Shown here piece by piece: positions 26,775 to 37,502 of a DNA stretch of 64,000 bases. A program made the translations under genes and the position numbers. The notes beneath the pieces are model-generated. The model saw only the letters and a list, made by a program, of their open reading frames with translations. It did not search any database and was not told where the DNA came from. How positions within the stretch are numbered: position 1 is the stretch's first letter; each line of letters opens with the position of its first letter. The stretch lies in the NCBI RefSeq assembly GCF_902497775.2, contig NZ_OZ024668.1:4386326-4450325 (forward strand). Reading direction: 5' to 3'. This stretch comes from Pseudomonas fluorescens. Its GTDB lineage: Bacteria; Pseudomonadota; Gammaproteobacteria; Pseudomonadales; Pseudomonadaceae.

Positions 26775-27803
26775 TTATTGTCCCAACTTCAGGCGAGCGG
26801 TCTCGCCACTGGTGAACGGCGCAACGTCGACAGGCTGGCCGTTGTAGCTGACCTGCACGCCGCGGGCAAAGCCCAGGCGTACCGAAAACGGCGGCTTGCC
26901 GGTCAGGTCCAGGCTGTCGCCCTTGCGCTTGATGGCGCTGAACAGCAGCTTGCCGTTGCCATCGGTGACCGAAGTCCAGCAATCGGCGTTGAATTGCATG
27001 TGCAGCTGGCCGCTACCGGCAGGGGCTGGAGCGGCAACAGCAGGTGCTGCTGGCGCTGCGGCAACCACCGCGCTGTTGACCACTGGCGCCACCGGGGCTG
27101 GCGCTGGAGCCGGAACGACCGGGGCCACTGGCGTTGCAGCAGTGCTGGCAGCAGGAACAACTGGTGCGCCAGCCGGGCTGGCCGGTACCTGCTCAGCCGG
27201 TGCAGGTGCCGCTTGCTCGGCGGGCGCCGGGGCCTGCTCAAGGTTCAGGGCAGTGCTTGGCGCTTGCTCGCCAGCGCTGACGGCCTGGTCTTCAGGCTCG
27301 TCCAGCGGGTGAATCTGGGTGGTGCCGTCAGCGCTTTCGACTTCGACGTGCTCCAGGGCCATGTTGGCCAGGTCCTTGCCACGCAGGCTGGTCTGGTCCT
27401 GCCACCAGAAGAAGCCGCCACCGATCACCACCACCAGCAGCACCAGGCTGACGATGCGCAGGATGTTGTGGGACAGGCGCACCGGCTCTTCGATGCGGCC
27501 CAGAGCGTGCACGTCGCTACCCTGCGCGTGGGTGCCGGTGCACCGGTCGAAGGCCTGCACCAGGGTGGCCTGATCCATGTCCAGCAGCTTGGCATAGGCA
27601 CGGATGTAGCCACGGGCAAAGGTATGCCCCGGCAGCTTGTCGAAGGCGCCGGCTTCAAGATTGTTCAGGGAACTCACGGTGAGGTTGAGCTTGCGGGCCA
27701 CTTCGGCCTGGGACCAGTCCCTGCTCTCGCGGGCCTGACGCAGGATTTCACCGGGATTTTCGCGAGTCGCTGCTGCTGCTTCGGGATGCGCCGCTTTCAT
27801 CAT
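26775..27803 (-). CDS. rodZ: RodZ-like helix-turn-helix membrane protein
   Basis: 342-residue bitopic protein for cell-shape/MreB control. An N-terminal Cro/C1-type HTH (ILRQARESRDWSQAEVARKL, about 20-85) is cytoplasmic; one membrane helix lies at about 114-131 (RIVSLVLLVVVIGGGFFWW); then a very Pro/Ala/Val-rich linker of some 90 residues (about 165-255) and a C-terminal DUF4115 domain (MQFNADCWTSVTDGNGK). The ATG at 27803 overlaps the pilF stop by 4 nt; a second ATG follows directly. Gene order pilF-rodZ-ispG is conserved in gammaproteobacteria. Confidence 0.93.
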   Translation of the reverse strand: MMKAAHPEAAAATRENPGEILRQARESRDWSQAEVARKLNLTVSSLNNLEAGAFDKLPGHTFARGYIRAYAKLLDMDQATLVQAFDRCTGTHAQGSDVHALGRIEEPVRLSHNILRIVSLVLLVVVIGGGFFWWQDQTSLRGKDLANMALEHVEVESADGTTQIHPLDEPEDQAVSAGEQAPSTALNLEQAPAPAEQAAPAPAEQVPASPAGAPVVPAASTAATPVAPVVPAPAPAPVAPVVNSAVVAAAPAAPAVAAPAPAGSGQLHMQFNADCWTSVTDGNGKLLFSAIKRKGDSLDLTGKPPFSVRLGFARGVQVSYNGQPVDVAPFTSGETARLKLGQ

Positions 27804-28558
27804 TGCTCCGACAGGTATTGCTGATATTCCGGCGTACCGGGATAAAGTCGTTGTAATTGCAGGCCCAGTTCGCTGGCCTTGTTCCGTTCTTCGAAGACGC
27901 TGGCCAGGCGACTGCCCAGCAGCAGGCTGCGGGCACTGTGGTCGCTCAGCTGGCTGAAACGATCGTAGTAGTCACGGGCCGGCACATAATGCCTGTCTTC
28001 GTAAGACAACTCAGCCATTTCCAGCAACGCGCGCGGCTGCTGCTGGTTGAGTCGCAAAGCTTTTACCAGGTATTCCTGCGCTTCGGCGCGCTGTCCCAGC
28101 CTGAGCGCGGTCAGGCCAAGATTCTCGAACACCCGGGAGCGTTCAGGATACAGGGTATCGGCCGCCGCTTGGGCAAACATCTGCTGCGCCTGGGCGTATT
28201 GCCCACGAGCATAAAGGAAACTGCCGTAATTGTTGCGAATTCGGGTGTCGTTCGGGCGGCTGGCCAGGGCCTTGCGAAAGTGCGCCTCGGCCAGTTCCGG
28301 CTCGTCTTCGGCCTGAAACACCAAAGCCAGGGCCGCATTGGCTGCGGCATCCTGGCTATCGAGATCGAGGGCTTTTTTCAGCGGTGCTTTGGCCTGCTCG
28401 GTCAAACCTTGTTGCAAATAACCCAAGCCCAACTGCACGTAGGCCTGGCGCGCCTGCTCGCGACCTTCACGACTGCCCAGCGCGTCCGAACTCCCGCCGG
28501 ACACGCAACCTGCAAGCAGGGCGAGCGCCAGGATCGACAGCGCGAAGCGCAGGCTCAT
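27800..28558 (-). CDS. pilF: Type IV pilus assembly lipoprotein PilF/PilW
   Basis: TPR pilotin that brings the secretin PilQ to the outer membrane. The ATG at 28558 (RBS gaggacctcc) gives 252 residues with a lipoprotein signal and C18 in LLAGC. Six TPR-like helices follow (YVQLGLGYLQQGLTEQA, AALALVFQAEDEPELAEAHF, NNYGSFLYARGQYAQA, NLGLTALRLGQRAEA). It lies 13 nt after rlmN and overlaps the rodZ-like gene. Confidence 0.94.
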   Translation of the reverse strand: MSLRFALSILALALLAGCVSGGSSDALGSREGREQARQAYVQLGLGYLQQGLTEQAKAPLKKALDLDSQDAAANAALALVFQAEDEPELAEAHFRKALASRPNDTRIRNNYGSFLYARGQYAQAQQMFAQAAADTLYPERSRVFENLGLTALRLGQRAEAQEYLVKALRLNQQQPRALLEMAELSYEDRHYVPARDYYDRFSQLSDHSARSLLLGSRLASVFEERNKASELGLQLQRLYPGTPEYQQYLSEQ

Positions 28559-28571
28559 GGAGGTCCTCTCT

Positions 28572-29717
28572 TCAGTTGCGCGCGGCGCTTTCTTGCACTT
28601 CACCGTCGGCGTTCAACTGACGCACGGCGATATAGCGCTCGCTGCGGCGGGTACGGTCCATCACCTGGCCAACCAGCTGGCCGCAAGCAGCGTCGATGTC
28701 TTCACCACGGGTGGTGCGCACGGTGACGTTGTAGCCGGCGTGGTGCAGGTGGTCCTGGAAGCGGCGGATGGCGTTGTTGCTCGGCCGCTCGTAACCGGAA
28801 TGCGGGAACGGGTTGAACGGGATCAGGTTGATCTTGCACGGCACGTTCTTGAGCAGCTCGGCCATTTCCACGGCGTGTTCGAGCTTGTCGTTGACGTCCT
28901 TGAGCAGGGTGTACTCAATGGTCAGTACGCGCTTTTCGCCCAGCTGCGACATGTAGTTCATGCACGCTTCGAGCAGCACCTTGAGCGGGTACTTCTTGTT
29001 GATCGGCACCAGCTCGTTGCGCAGCGCATCGTTCGGCGCATGCAGCGACAGGGCCAGGGAGACATCGATGTGCTTGGCCAGCTCTTCGATCATCGGTACC
29101 ACGCCGGAGGTGGACAGGGTCACCCGGCGCTTGGAAATGCCGTAGCCGAGGTCGTCCATCATCAGGTGCATGGCGGCGACCACGTTGTCGAAGTTGAGCA
29201 GCGGCTCACCCATGCCCATCATCACCACGTTGGTGATGGCGCGGTCGATGGTGGCCGGAACGCTGCCGAACGACTTGTTGGCAATCCACACCTGGCCGAT
29301 CACTTCGGCGGCGGTGAGGTTGCTGTTGAATCCTTGCTTGCCGGTGGAGCAGAAACTGCAGTCCAGGGCGCAACCGGCCTGGGACGAGACACACAAAGTG
29401 CCACGCTTGCCCTGGGGGATGTACACGGTCTCGACGCAGCTGCCGGACGCCACGCGCACCACCCATTTACGGGTACCGTCGCTGGAGATGTCCTCGCTGA
29501 CCACTTCCGGACCGCGAATCTCGGCAACAGCCTTGAGCTTTTCGCGCAAGGCCTTGCCGACATTCGTCATGGCGTCGAAATCATCGACACCAAAGTGGTG
29601 AATCCATTTCATTACCTGACCGGCACGGAAACGCTTCTCCCCGATAGAGTCGAAGAATTTTTCCATTTCCGGCTGGGTCAGTCCCAACAGGTTAGTTTTA
29701 CCAGTCGATGTCGTCAT
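28572..29717 (-). CDS. rlmN: Dual-specificity rRNA/tRNA adenine-C2 methyltransferase RlmN
   Basis: Radical-SAM methylase for A2503 of 23S rRNA and A37 of some tRNAs, 381 residues. The CxxxCxxC cluster motif is C116-C120-C123 (CALDCSFC); the conserved second-half cysteine lies near the C-terminus in [22 protein letters not shown] is typical. Upstream is ndk (28-bp gap), downstream pilF, the common gammaproteobacterial order. Confidence 0.98.
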   Translation of the reverse strand: MTTSTGKTNLLGLTQPEMEKFFDSIGEKRFRAGQVMKWIHHFGVDDFDAMTNVGKALREKLKAVAEIRGPEVVSEDISSDGTRKWVVRVASGSCVETVYIPQGKRGTLCVSSQAGCALDCSFCSTGKQGFNSNLTAAEVIGQVWIANKSFGSVPATIDRAITNVVMMGMGEPLLNFDNVVAAMHLMMDDLGYGISKRRVTLSTSGVVPMIEELAKHIDVSLALSLHAPNDALRNELVPINKKYPLKVLLEACMNYMSQLGEKRVLTIEYTLLKDVNDKLEHAVEMAELLKNVPCKINLIPFNPFPHSGYERPSNNAIRRFQDHLHHAGYNVTVRTTRGEDIDAACGQLVGQVMDRTRRSERYIAVRQLNADGEVQESAARN

Positions 29718-29745
29718 GGATTCACCCTCACTCGTAAGCTTTCGC

Positions 29746-30171
29746 TTAGCGAGTGGTTACCTCGGTAGCTGCGAAGAAGTACGAGATTTCGCGAGCAGCA
29801 GCGGCTTCGGAGTCCGAACCGTGAACGGCGTTGGCGTCGATGGACTCGGCGAAGTCAGCACGGATGGTGCCGGCAGCAGCTTCTTTAGGGTTGGTAGCGC
29901 CCATCAGCTCACGGTTCAGAGCGATGGCGTTTTCGCCTTCCAGAACCTGAACAACAACAGGGCCGGAGATCATGAAGGCAACCAGGTCGCCGAAGAAACC
30001 GCGCTCTTTGTGCTCAGCGTAGAAGCCTTCGGCTTCAGCTTTGGACAGTTGCTTGAGCTTCGAGGCAACGACGCGCAGGCCGGCTTTTTCGAAACGGGTG
30101 GTGATCTCGCCGATCACGTTTTTAGCAACGGCGTCAGGCTTGATGATCGAGAAAGTACGTTGAACAGCCAT
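29746..30171 (-). CDS. ndk: Nucleoside diphosphate kinase
   Basis: 141-residue enzyme that balances NTP pools. [14 protein letters not shown] at the N-terminus, [14 protein letters not shown] in the middle and the phosphorylated histidine in NAVHGSDS (H117) are all intact. It stands between the isc operon terminator and rlmN. Confidence 0.98.
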   Translation of the reverse strand: MAVQRTFSIIKPDAVAKNVIGEITTRFEKAGLRVVASKLKQLSKAEAEGFYAEHKERGFFGDLVAFMISGPVVVQVLEGENAIALNRELMGATNPKEAAAGTIRADFAESIDANAVHGSDSEAAAAREISYFFAATEVTTR

Positions 30172-30201
30172 GGTGAAACTCCAGAAACGTTGAGTGAAGC
30201 G

Positions 30202-30232
30202 AAAAATTAAACCCGCGAATTATACGCGGGTT
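30202..30232 (-). terminator. Rho-independent terminator after iscX
   Basis: Stem aacccgcg (30210-30217) / cgcgggtt (30225-30232); on the minus strand it is followed by taatttttcgc. It is about 30 bp past the iscX stop and ends the isc operon. Confidence 0.85.
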
Positions 30233-30262
30233 CCGGGGGATTGCCTAACCTGCCGAGCGCGC

Positions 30263-30463
30263 TCAGTCGGCTTCTTCGATCCAGGCCGCCTGGATGGCTT
30301 CGAGAACCTTCTCGCCGCCACGGGCCGGATCGTCACTGAATTCCGGCAATGCCAGCACCCACTGGTGCAGATCGACGAAGTTCACGTAACGAGGATCGAC
30401 TTCCGGCTTGCTTTCGGCAAGCTGGATTGCAATTTCAAGTACATCAACCCATTTCAGACTCAT
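30263..30463 (-). CDS. iscX: Fe-S assembly adaptor IscX
   Basis: 66-residue acidic protein that binds IscS and modulates cluster assembly. MSLKWVDVLEIAIQLAESKPEVDP and the DLHQWVLALPEF segment identify it. Last gene of the isc operon, 15 bp after fdx. Confidence 0.95.
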   Translation of the reverse strand: MSLKWVDVLEIAIQLAESKPEVDPRYVNFVDLHQWVLALPEFSDDPARGGEKVLEAIQAAWIEEAD

Positions 30464-30478
30464 GCTTGGCTCCCTGAA

Positions 30479-30820
30479 TCAGTGCGGCGCTTCGGCGGCC
30501 AGGTTGATGGTGTACTTCGGAATCTCGATGGTCAGGTCTTCCTCACCAATGATCACCTGGCAAGCCAGGCGCGACTGACGCTCCAGGCCCCAGGCCTTGT
30601 CGAGCATGTCTTCTTCGAGTTCATCGGCGTCTTCAAGCGAGTCGAAGCCTTCACGCACGATGCAATGGCAGGTAGTGCAGGCGCACACGCCGCCACAGGC
30701 GCTTTCCATCTCGATGTGGTGCTCGTGGGCCAGCTCCAGGATGTTGGTACCTGGTTCCACCTCCACCACCAGCCCTTCCGGGCAGAACTTCTCGTGGGGC
30801 AGAAAAATCACCTGCGGCAT
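30479..30820 (-). CDS. fdx: ISC-type [2Fe-2S] ferredoxin
   Basis: 113-residue adrenodoxin-like ferredoxin that supplies electrons for cluster assembly. Cluster ligands are C42, C48 and C51 (ACGGVCACTTC) and C87 (RLACQV). It starts 3 bp after hscA. Confidence 0.97.
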   Translation of the reverse strand: MPQVIFLPHEKFCPEGLVVEVEPGTNILELAHEHHIEMESACGGVCACTTCHCIVREGFDSLEDADELEEDMLDKAWGLERQSRLACQVIIGEEDLTIEIPKYTINLAAEAPH

Positions 30821-30823
30821 CAG

Positions 30824-32686
30824 TTATTCCTCGATCTCATTCAGGTTGCGCCCGGCCAAAGCGGCTTTTACCGTCGAATCAAGGCGACGGGCGGCAAAGG
30901 CATCGGTCACCTGCGACAGACGCTTGGTCTGTTGCTCGATGGCCGCGCCATCGGTGCCGTTGATCAAATCACGCAAGTCTTGCATCTGTTGCTCGATCGC
31001 CAGGCGCTCTTCGGCGTCCAGCAGGCGCTCGCCATCGGCATCCAGGGCGCCCTGCACCGCTTCGAGCAGGCGCTCGGCATCGACCTGGTGCTCGCGCAAC
31101 TGGCGCGCCACCTTGTCAAACCCGGCATGCTCGAAGGAGTCCTTGAGCATGCGGGCGATTTCGCCGTCGGTCAGGCCGTAGGACGGCTTGACCTGAATGC
31201 TCGACTCGACGCCCGAGCCCAGCTCGCGCGCCGAGACGCTGAGCAGGCCGTCGGCATCGACCTGGAAGGTCACGCGGATCTTCGCCGCACCGGCAACCAT
31301 CGCCGGAATGCCACGCAGTTCAAAACGCGCCAGGGAACGGCAGTCGCTGATCAATTCGCGCTCGCCCTGCAGCACGTGAATCATCATGGCCGACTGGCCA
31401 TCTTTGTAGGTGGTGAATTCCTGGGCGCGGGCAACCGGGATGGTGGTGTTGCGCGGAATCACCTTTTCCATCAGCCCGCCCATGGTTTCCAGCCCCAGGG
31501 ACAGCGGAATCACGTCGAGCAGAAGCAATTCGCCACCATCACGGCGGTTACCGGCCAGGGTATCGGCCTGGATGGCGGCGCCGATGGCGACCACCTGGTC
31601 CGGGTCGATTTCGGTCAGCGGAGTACGGCCAAACAGCGCGCCTACGGCTTCGCGCACGCGCGGCACGCGGGTCGAACCACCGACCATGACCACCGCGGCA
31701 ACCTCTTCGAGCTCGACGCCGCTGTCACGCACGGCGCGGCGGCAGGCCTTGAGGCTGCGGGCGACCATTGGCTCGATCAGGGCATCGAAGGCGCTGCGGG
31801 TCAGCTCGGCCTGCCAACTGCCATAGGCGACCGTCACCGAATCAGCATTGGTCAGGGCCTCTTTGGCCGCACAGGCGGTTTGCAGCAGCTGGCGCTGGGC
31901 ACCCGGATCAAGGTCCGAGGACAGGCCGGCCTGCTCGACAATCCAGCTGGCGATGGCGTGGTCGAAGTCGTCGCCGCCCAGGGCGCTGTCGCCACCGGTG
32001 GCCAGCACTTCAAAGACACCGCCGGTCAGGCGCAGGATCGAGATATCGAAGGTACCGCCACCCAGGTCATAGATGGCCACCAGGCCTTCGGCATTCTGGT
32101 CCAGGCCGTAGGCCACCGCAGCCGCGGTCGGCTCGTTGAGCAGGCGCAATACGTTCAGGCCGGCCAGACGCGCGGCATCTTTGGTGGCCTGGCGCTGGGC
32201 GTCGTCAAAATAGGCCGGAACGGTGATCACCGCGCCAACCAGCTCGCCACCCAGGGTTTCTTCGGCGCGCTGGCGCAGCACCTTGAGGATATCGGCCGAG
32301 ACTTCCACCGGGCTTTTCGGGCCCTGGACGGTGTCGATGAACGGCATGTGCGACTCGCCGCCGACAAAGCGGTACGGCAGTTGCTCGCCCAGTTGCTTGA
32401 CGTCTGCCAGGCCACGGCCCATCAGGCGCTTGACCGACAGCACGGTGTTGAGCGGGTCGCTGGAAGCGGCGTCGCGGGCGCTCTGGCCGACATCGATATG
32501 GTCGGCGTGATAGCGCACTGCGGACGGCAGGATCACCCGGCCTTGAGCATCGGGCAGGGGCTCGCTGCGGCCGCTGCGCAGGGCAGCAACCAGGGAATTG
32601 GTGGTACCAAGGTCAATACCCACCGCCAGGCGACGCTGGTGCGGCTGAGGGCTCTGACCGGGTTCGGCGATCTGCAGTAGGGCCAT
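30824..32686 (-). CDS. hscA: Fe-S cluster chaperone HscA (Hsp70)
   Basis: 620-residue specialised Hsp70 that binds the LPPVK motif of IscU and helps cluster transfer. [12 protein letters not shown] (ATPase phosphate 1), [31 protein letters not shown] and [15 protein letters not shown] are canonical; the substrate-binding half follows to about residue 600. Located between hscB (42 bp upstream) and fdx. Confidence 0.97.
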   Translation of the reverse strand: MALLQIAEPGQSPQPHQRRLAVGIDLGTTNSLVAALRSGRSEPLPDAQGRVILPSAVRYHADHIDVGQSARDAASSDPLNTVLSVKRLMGRGLADVKQLGEQLPYRFVGGESHMPFIDTVQGPKSPVEVSADILKVLRQRAEETLGGELVGAVITVPAYFDDAQRQATKDAARLAGLNVLRLLNEPTAAAVAYGLDQNAEGLVAIYDLGGGTFDISILRLTGGVFEVLATGGDSALGGDDFDHAIASWIVEQAGLSSDLDPGAQRQLLQTACAAKEALTNADSVTVAYGSWQAELTRSAFDALIEPMVARSLKACRRAVRDSGVELEEVAAVVMVGGSTRVPRVREAVGALFGRTPLTEIDPDQVVAIGAAIQADTLAGNRRDGGELLLLDVIPLSLGLETMGGLMEKVIPRNTTIPVARAQEFTTYKDGQSAMMIHVLQGERELISDCRSLARFELRGIPAMVAGAAKIRVTFQVDADGLLSVSARELGSGVESSIQVKPSYGLTDGEIARMLKDSFEHAGFDKVARQLREHQVDAERLLEAVQGALDADGERLLDAEERLAIEQQMQDLRDLINGTDGAAIEQQTKRLSQVTDAFAARRLDSTVKAALAGRNLNEIEE

Positions 32687-32728
32687 GCTTATCTGAATAC
32701 CAGGGGCGCCGCCAGAAGCAGCGCCGAG

Positions 32729-33250
32729 TTAATCGTCGAGGCGCTCTTCCAGCTGGCGCACTTCGTAGGCGAGCTTGTCGAGAAACTGCATGCGGCGCAT
32801 CAGGCGCTCGGCCTGTTCACGCTGCGCAGGATCATCCCAGCAGGCGGCGAAGTCCTCGTTGAGTGCTTCCTGGGCAGTTTTCAAGCGACGCTTGAACACG
32901 GCCACGCCATCGAGGTCGGCACTGTCCTGGAGGTCTTCGAGTTCTTCGCGCAGTTGCATCTGCTGCAGCAGGAACTCGGGATCATGGACGGTGACTTCCT
33001 GCGGCACTTCATGGCCGCCGATCGCCAACAGGTAGCGGGCACGCCGGGGCGCGCTCTTGAGAGTCTGGTAGGCCTCGTTCAGCGCAGCCGAACGCTCCAG
33101 CGCAATGCGCTGTTCACGTTCGGAGGCATCGGCGAAGCGATCCGGATGGACCTCGCGGGCCAGCTCGCGATAGCGAACGGCCAGCTTGTCGAGATCCAGA
33201 CGGAAGCCAGGTTGCAGGTCAAACAGGGCGAAATGACAAGGAGTACCCAC
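32729..33250 (-). CDS. hscB: Fe-S cluster co-chaperone HscB (J-protein)
   Basis: 173-residue J-domain partner of HscA. The HPD motif is at 35-37 (REVHPDRFA). The GTG at 33250 gives [14 protein letters not shown], the family start; upstream residues read back into the iscA gap and are basic and unconserved. Lies 8 bp after iscA. Confidence 0.95.
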   Translation of the reverse strand: MGTPCHFALFDLQPGFRLDLDKLAVRYRELAREVHPDRFADASEREQRIALERSAALNEAYQTLKSAPRRARYLLAIGGHEVPQEVTVHDPEFLLQQMQLREELEDLQDSADLDGVAVFKRRLKTAQEALNEDFAACWDDPAQREQAERLMRRMQFLDKLAYEVRQLEERLDD

Positions 33251-33258
33251 GCGCAGCC

Positions 33259-33582
33259 TCAGACGTTGAAGCTTTCGCCGCAGCCACACTCACCGCGCAC
33301 GTTGGGGTTGTTGAACTTGAAGCCTTCGTTCAACCCTTCCTTGACGAAATCGAGCTCGGTACCGTCGAGGTACGTCAGGCTTTTCGGATCGATGATCACC
33401 TTCTCGCCATGGCTTTCGAAGACCAGGTCTTCGCTGTCCGGCTGATCGACGAACTCCAGCACATAGGCCAGGCCCGAGCAGCCAGTGGTGCGCACGCCCA
33501 GGCGAATACCTTCACCCTTGCCGCGTCCGTCGAGGGAGCGCCGCACATGTTTGGCGGCGGCTTCTGTCATGCTGATAGCCAT
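33259..33582 (-). CDS. iscA: A-type Fe-S carrier IscA
   Basis: 107 residues with the three conserved cysteines C35 (TGCSG), C99 and C101 (GECGCGESF). Carries [2Fe-2S]/[4Fe-4S] clusters or iron to client enzymes. Between iscU and hscB in the operon. Confidence 0.97.
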   Translation of the reverse strand: MAISMTEAAAKHVRRSLDGRGKGEGIRLGVRTTGCSGLAYVLEFVDQPDSEDLVFESHGEKVIIDPKSLTYLDGTELDFVKEGLNEGFKFNNPNVRGECGCGESFNV

Positions 33583-33610
33583 CGAGACTCCTTACCTGCA
33601 ACAGGCGACC

Positions 33611-33997
33611 TTAGAGCAAACCTTTCTTCTGCTTGTAATCGCGCACGGCCGCCTTGATGGCGTCCTCGGCGAGTACCGAGCAGTGGATTTTAACCGGCGG
33701 CAACGCCAGTTCTTCGGCCAGTTGGGTGTTCTTGATGGTTTCGGCTTCGTCCAGGGTCTTGCCCTTCATCCACTCGGTAGCGAGGGAGCTGGAAGCGATG
33801 GCCGAACCGCAGCCATAGGTCTTGAACTTGGCGTCTTCGATGACGCCCTGCTCGTTGACCTTGATCTGCAGGCGCATGACGTCGCCGCACGCAGGGGCGC
33901 CGACCATGCCGGTGCCGACATCCGGGTCCTCGGCGTTCATCTTGCCGACGTTACGCGGGTTTTCGTAGTGGTCGATGACCTTTTCACTGTATGCCAT
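33611..33997 (-). CDS. iscU: Fe-S scaffold protein IscU
   Basis: 128 residues. Cluster ligands C37, C63, C106 with D39 and H105 are present, and the HscA recognition motif LPPVK is at 99-103. It follows iscS by 46 bp. Confidence 0.98.
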   Translation of the reverse strand: MAYSEKVIDHYENPRNVGKMNAEDPDVGTGMVGAPACGDVMRLQIKVNEQGVIEDAKFKTYGCGSAIASSSLATEWMKGKTLDEAETIKNTQLAEELALPPVKIHCSVLAEDAIKAAVRDYKQKKGLL

Positions 33998-34043
33998 GGT
34001 GCAATTCCTTCCTCATCAGAGAGCCGCTCTTGCCGGCGACTAC

Positions 34044-35258
34044 TTAGTGCGCAGCCCACTCGATCTTGGAGATGTCGACGCCGTCTTTGTACATATCCCA
34101 CAGCGGCGACAATTCGCGCAGCTTGGTCACGGCCTCGCAAACCTTCTGCGCGGCGTAGTCGATTTCTTCTTCGGTGGTGAAACGACCGAAGGTAAAGCGG
34201 ATCGAGCTGTGTGCCAGTTCGTCGTTGCGGCCCAGGGCGCGCAGCACGTAGGACGGCTCGAGCGATGCCGAAGTACAGGCCGAACCGGACGAAACGGCCA
34301 GGTCCTTGAGCGCCATGATCAGCGACTCGCCTTCGACGTAGTTGAAGCTCAGGTTCAGGTTGTGCGGAATGCGCGCGCTCATGCTGCCGTTGATGTACAG
34401 CTCTTCGAGGCCTTCAACCTGCTTGTAGAAGCGGTCGCTCAGGGCCTTGATGCGTACGTTCTCGCTGGCCATCAGCTCTTTGGCGATGGCGAAGGCTTCG
34501 CCCATGCCGACGATCTGGTGGGTGGCCAGGGTGCCCGAACGCATGCCGCGCTCGTGACCGCCGCCGTGCATGGTGGCTTCCAGGCGCACGCGAGGCTTGC
34601 GGCTGACGTACAGCGCGCCGATGCCTTTAGGGCCGTAGGTTTTGTGCGCCGAGAACGACATCAGGTCGACCTTCAGCTTTTGCAGGTCGATTTCGACCTT
34701 GCCGGTGGACTGCGCGGCATCGACGTGGAACATGACGCCGCGGGCGCGGGTCAGCTCGCCGATGGCGGCGATGTCGTTGATGGTGCCGATTTCGTTGTTC
34801 ACGTGCATGATCGACACCAGGATGGTGTCTTCACGCAGGGCAGCTTCGACCATGGCCGGGGTGATCAGGCCATCGGCGCCCGGCTCGATGTAAGTGACTT
34901 CGAAGCCTTCACGCTCCAGCTGACGAGTGCTGTCCAGAACAGCCTTGTGCTCGATCTTGGAGGTGATCAGGTGCTTGCCCTTGGTGCTGTAGAAGTGCGC
35001 AATGCCCTTGATTGCCAGGTTGTCGGACTCGGTGGCACCGCTGGTCCAGACAATTTCCCGCGGGTCGGCATTGACCAGGTCGGCGACCTGGCGACGGGCG
35101 TTCTCGACCGCTTCTTCGGCTTTCCAGCCAAAGACGTGGGAGCGCGACGCCGGGTTACCGAAGTTCCCGTCGACCAGCAGGCAGTCGCTCATCTTCTGGG
35201 CAACGCGTGGATCGACCGGTGTGGTCGCGGAGTAATCGAGGTAGATCGGCAACTTCAT
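34044..35258 (-). CDS. iscS: Cysteine desulfurase IscS
   Basis: PLP enzyme that extracts sulfur from cysteine for Fe-S clusters and tRNA thiolation, 404 residues. PLP lysine K206 ([12 protein letters not shown]) and persulfide cysteine C328 ([17 protein letters not shown]) are intact. Follows iscR by 42 bp. Confidence 0.98.
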   Translation of the reverse strand: MKLPIYLDYSATTPVDPRVAQKMSDCLLVDGNFGNPASRSHVFGWKAEEAVENARRQVADLVNADPREIVWTSGATESDNLAIKGIAHFYSTKGKHLITSKIEHKAVLDSTRQLEREGFEVTYIEPGADGLITPAMVEAALREDTILVSIMHVNNEIGTINDIAAIGELTRARGVMFHVDAAQSTGKVEIDLQKLKVDLMSFSAHKTYGPKGIGALYVSRKPRVRLEATMHGGGHERGMRSGTLATHQIVGMGEAFAIAKELMASENVRIKALSDRFYKQVEGLEELYINGSMSARIPHNLNLSFNYVEGESLIMALKDLAVSSGSACTSASLEPSYVLRALGRNDELAHSSIRFTFGRFTTEEEIDYAAQKVCEAVTKLRELSPLWDMYKDGVDISKIEWAAH

Positions 35259-35300
35259 TGAATATCTCCTATCAGGCGGTCGCGCCGCGCGTCGAAACGG

Positions 35301-35792
35301 TCATTCGACGGCAGACGTCTCAATCTTGTCCAGCTGCGGTGCCCGGCCTGCGATACGACGCAGGTCCTGGCGCTGGGCGACTTCTTGTACCTCACGGCGA
35401 GTGACAAGGTCAGCCAGGCTGATGCCGCTGAGGAATTCGTGAATCTGCTGGCTGAGGTCGCACCACAGGTGGTGGGTCAGGCAGGTGTCGCCGGCGTGGC
35501 AATCACCCAGCCCTTGGCAGCGCGTGGCATCGACCGATTCGTTGACCGCGTCGATGACCTGGGCGACCTGAATGCTCTCCATGCTTCGCGACAGCTGATA
35601 GCCGCCGCCAGGGCCGCGCACACTGGAAACCAGGCTGCTGCGGCGCAGCTTTGCAAACAGCTGCTCCAGATAAGAGAGGGAAATGCCTTGGCGCTCGGAA
35701 ATGTCGGCCAGAGACACCGGCCCATTCTGCGCGTGCAACGCCAGGTCGAGCATGGCGGTCACGGCGTATCGGCCTTTTGTAGTCAGTCGCAT
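35301..35792 (-). CDS. iscR: Fe-S-responsive transcription regulator IscR
   Basis: Rrf2-family repressor of the isc operon, 163 residues. Winged-helix DNA-binding domain at the N-terminus ([19 protein letters not shown], recognition around [14 protein letters not shown]) and the [2Fe-2S] ligands C92, C98, C104 and H107. The holo form should bind the two sites just upstream and limit the operon when clusters are sufficient. Confidence 0.97.
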   Translation of the reverse strand: MRLTTKGRYAVTAMLDLALHAQNGPVSLADISERQGISLSYLEQLFAKLRRSSLVSSVRGPGGGYQLSRSMESIQVAQVIDAVNESVDATRCQGLGDCHAGDTCLTHHLWCDLSQQIHEFLSGISLADLVTRREVQEVAQRQDLRRIAGRAPQLDKIETSAVE

Positions 35793-35828
35793 GGCTAGTA
35801 GGTACCACGGGGTTACGGGATGGGAGCG

Positions 35829-35884
35829 AGTATGCTATTCCCGAGCATTTAAGTCAACTATAAGACCTAGTGCTTTAGTCGGGT
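35829..35884 (-). promoter_or_regulatory. iscR promoter with two tandem IscR type-1-like sites
   Basis: On the minus strand a -35 ttgact (plus 35852-35857) and -10 catact (plus 35829-35834) have a 17-bp spacer. A 25-bp IscR type-1-like site, atagttgact..gctcgggaat, covers plus 35837-35861 and so overlaps the promoter; a second, acccgact..agtgct..aggtcttat, lies at 35860-35884 directly upstream. Both follow the pattern GACT-AT-rich-AGTC of the type-1 consensus. This fits feedback repression by holo-IscR. Confidence 0.75.
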
Positions 35885-35945
35885 TTACCGCAAGAGGGCG
35901 GCGGAATGATAGCAAACTAAGGGGCGCTTGCGCACGCCCCTTCTG

Positions 35946-36728
35946 TCAATGCGCCGACGCGTCGCTGCGGGCCTCGTCCTTGATCTGGGCGAAGTCCTCT
36001 TCACGCAGCGCCGGCAGCTCCTTGGCGCAGTAGTCGCTGCCAAGATTCTTCAGCGCGCCGCACATGTCTTCCAGACGCCCATCGACAGCTTGCAGGTGGT
36101 CGAGCAACTGACCAATGGCGCGGGCCACCGGGTCAGGCATGTCTTCGCTGACCCCATAGGCATCGAAGCCGATCTTCTCGGCCATGGCCTTGCGCCGGGC
36201 TTCGACCTCCGCATCGGTCTTGACGATGATCCGCCCCGGGATACCCACGGCAGTCGCGCCGGCCGGCACCGCCTTGGTGACCACGGCGTTGGAGCCGATC
36301 TTGGCCCCGGCACCGACAGTGAACGGCCCCAGCACCTTGGCGCCGGCACCGACGACAACGCCGTCCTCCAGGGTCGGGTGACGCTTGCCCTTGTTCCAGG
36401 TGGTGCCGCCCAGGGTCACACCCTGGTAAAGGGTGACGTCGTCGCCGATCTCGGCGGTCTCGCCAATGACGATGCCCATGCCGTGGTCAATAAAAAAGCG
36501 CCGGCCCACCTTGGCGCCGGGGTGAATCTCGATCCCGGTCAGCCAGCGGCCGAAGTTCGACACCAGCCGGGCCAGCCACTTCCAGTCTCGCCGCCACAGG
36601 GCGTGCGCCGCGCGATGCAGCCAGATCGCGTGCATGCCCGGGTAGCAGGTCAGCACCTCAAAGGCATTGCGCGCCGCCGGGTCACGGTGGAAAACGCTCT
36701 GGATATCTTCACGCAGACGCTCGAACAT
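35946..36728 (-). CDS. cysE: Serine O-acetyltransferase
   Basis: First step of cysteine synthesis, 260 residues. N-terminal helical SATase domain, then left-handed beta-helix hexapeptides ([64 protein letters not shown]) with the active-site His-Asp pair region. A C-terminal tail rich in acidic and basic residues follows. Starts one base after the trmJ stop and supplies cysteine, the sulfur source for the neighbouring isc genes. Confidence 0.96.
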   Translation of the reverse strand: MFERLREDIQSVFHRDPAARNAFEVLTCYPGMHAIWLHRAAHALWRRDWKWLARLVSNFGRWLTGIEIHPGAKVGRRFFIDHGMGIVIGETAEIGDDVTLYQGVTLGGTTWNKGKRHPTLEDGVVVGAGAKVLGPFTVGAGAKIGSNAVVTKAVPAGATAVGIPGRIIVKTDAEVEARRKAMAEKIGFDAYGVSEDMPDPVARAIGQLLDHLQAVDGRLEDMCGALKNLGSDYCAKELPALREEDFAQIKDEARSDASAH

Positions 36729-37502
36729 CTATTGATCCTTGCGCTTATGCGGTTCGCCACGGGCCGCTTTCTGGGTTTCGGTAAGAATGCCGCGCAAAAT
36801 ACTCATTTCCGAACGATCGACCGAGCTGCGCCCGTACAGCCGGCGCAGGCGCGGCATCAGGTGCCGAGGCTTTTGCGGGTCGAGAAAACCGATATCGACC
36901 AGGGTCTTTTCCAGGTGCTCGTAGAACAGCTCCATTTCATCCATGGTCGCCAGCTCGCTGCTGCGCTCGGCCGCCACATCGATTTTTTCCAGCGGCGACG
37001 GCTGCCCTTCCAGCGCCAGCCAGGCCATGCGCACTTCGTAGGCCAGCACCTGCACCGCTGCCCCAAGGTTCAGCGAGCTGAAATCCGGGTTCGAGGGGAT
37101 GTGCACATGAAAGTGACAGCGCTGCAGCTCTTCGTTGGTCAGGCCCGCGTGCTCACGCCCAAACACCAGGGCGATCTCTTCACTCTGGGCAGCATGCTCT
37201 ATGACCTTGCTGGCGCACTCGCGCGGATCGACCAGCGGCCAAGGGATGCGTCGCTCGCGGGCGCTGGTGCCAAACACCAGGTTGCAGCCGACCAGCGCCT
37301 CTTCGAGGGTGGCGACCACTTGCGCCCCGGCCAGCACGTCATCGGCACCCGACGCACGGGCATCGGCCTCGGCGGACGGGAAACTCTGCGGGTCGACCAG
37401 TACCAAGCGCGACAAGCCCATGTTTTTCATGGCACGCGCAGCGCCGCCGATATTGCCGGGGTGGCTGGTATTGACCAGAACAACACGAATATTTTGCAGC
37501 AA
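36729..37502 (-). CDS. trmJ: tRNA (cytidine/uridine-2'-O-)-methyltransferase TrmJ
   Basis: SPOUT-class methylase acting at position 32 of the anticodon loop, 257 residues. VLVNTSHPGNIGGAARAMKNMGLSRLVLVDP at the start, ALVFGREHAGLTNEELQ and the knot-forming LNLGAAVQVLAYE are characteristic. Same strand as cysE, divergent from suhB. Confidence 0.96.
   Translation of the reverse strand: MLQNIRVVLVNTSHPGNIGGAARAMKNMGLSRLVLVDPQSFPSAEADARASGADDVLAGAQVVATLEEALVGCNLVFGTSARERRIPWPLVDPRECASKVIEHAAQSEEIALVFGREHAGLTNEELQRCHFHVHIPSNPDFSSLNLGAAVQVLAYEVRMAWLALEGQPSPLEKIDVAAERSSELATMDEMELFYEHLEKTLVDIGFLDPQKPRHLMPRLRRLYGRSSVDRSEMSILRGILTETQKAARGEPHKRKDQ

Noticed and set aside
30194..32680. Plus-strand open frame of 828 codons opposite fdx-hscA
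   Set aside because: Its minus-strand counterparts are clear ISC-system genes; the frame has no start signals or domains.
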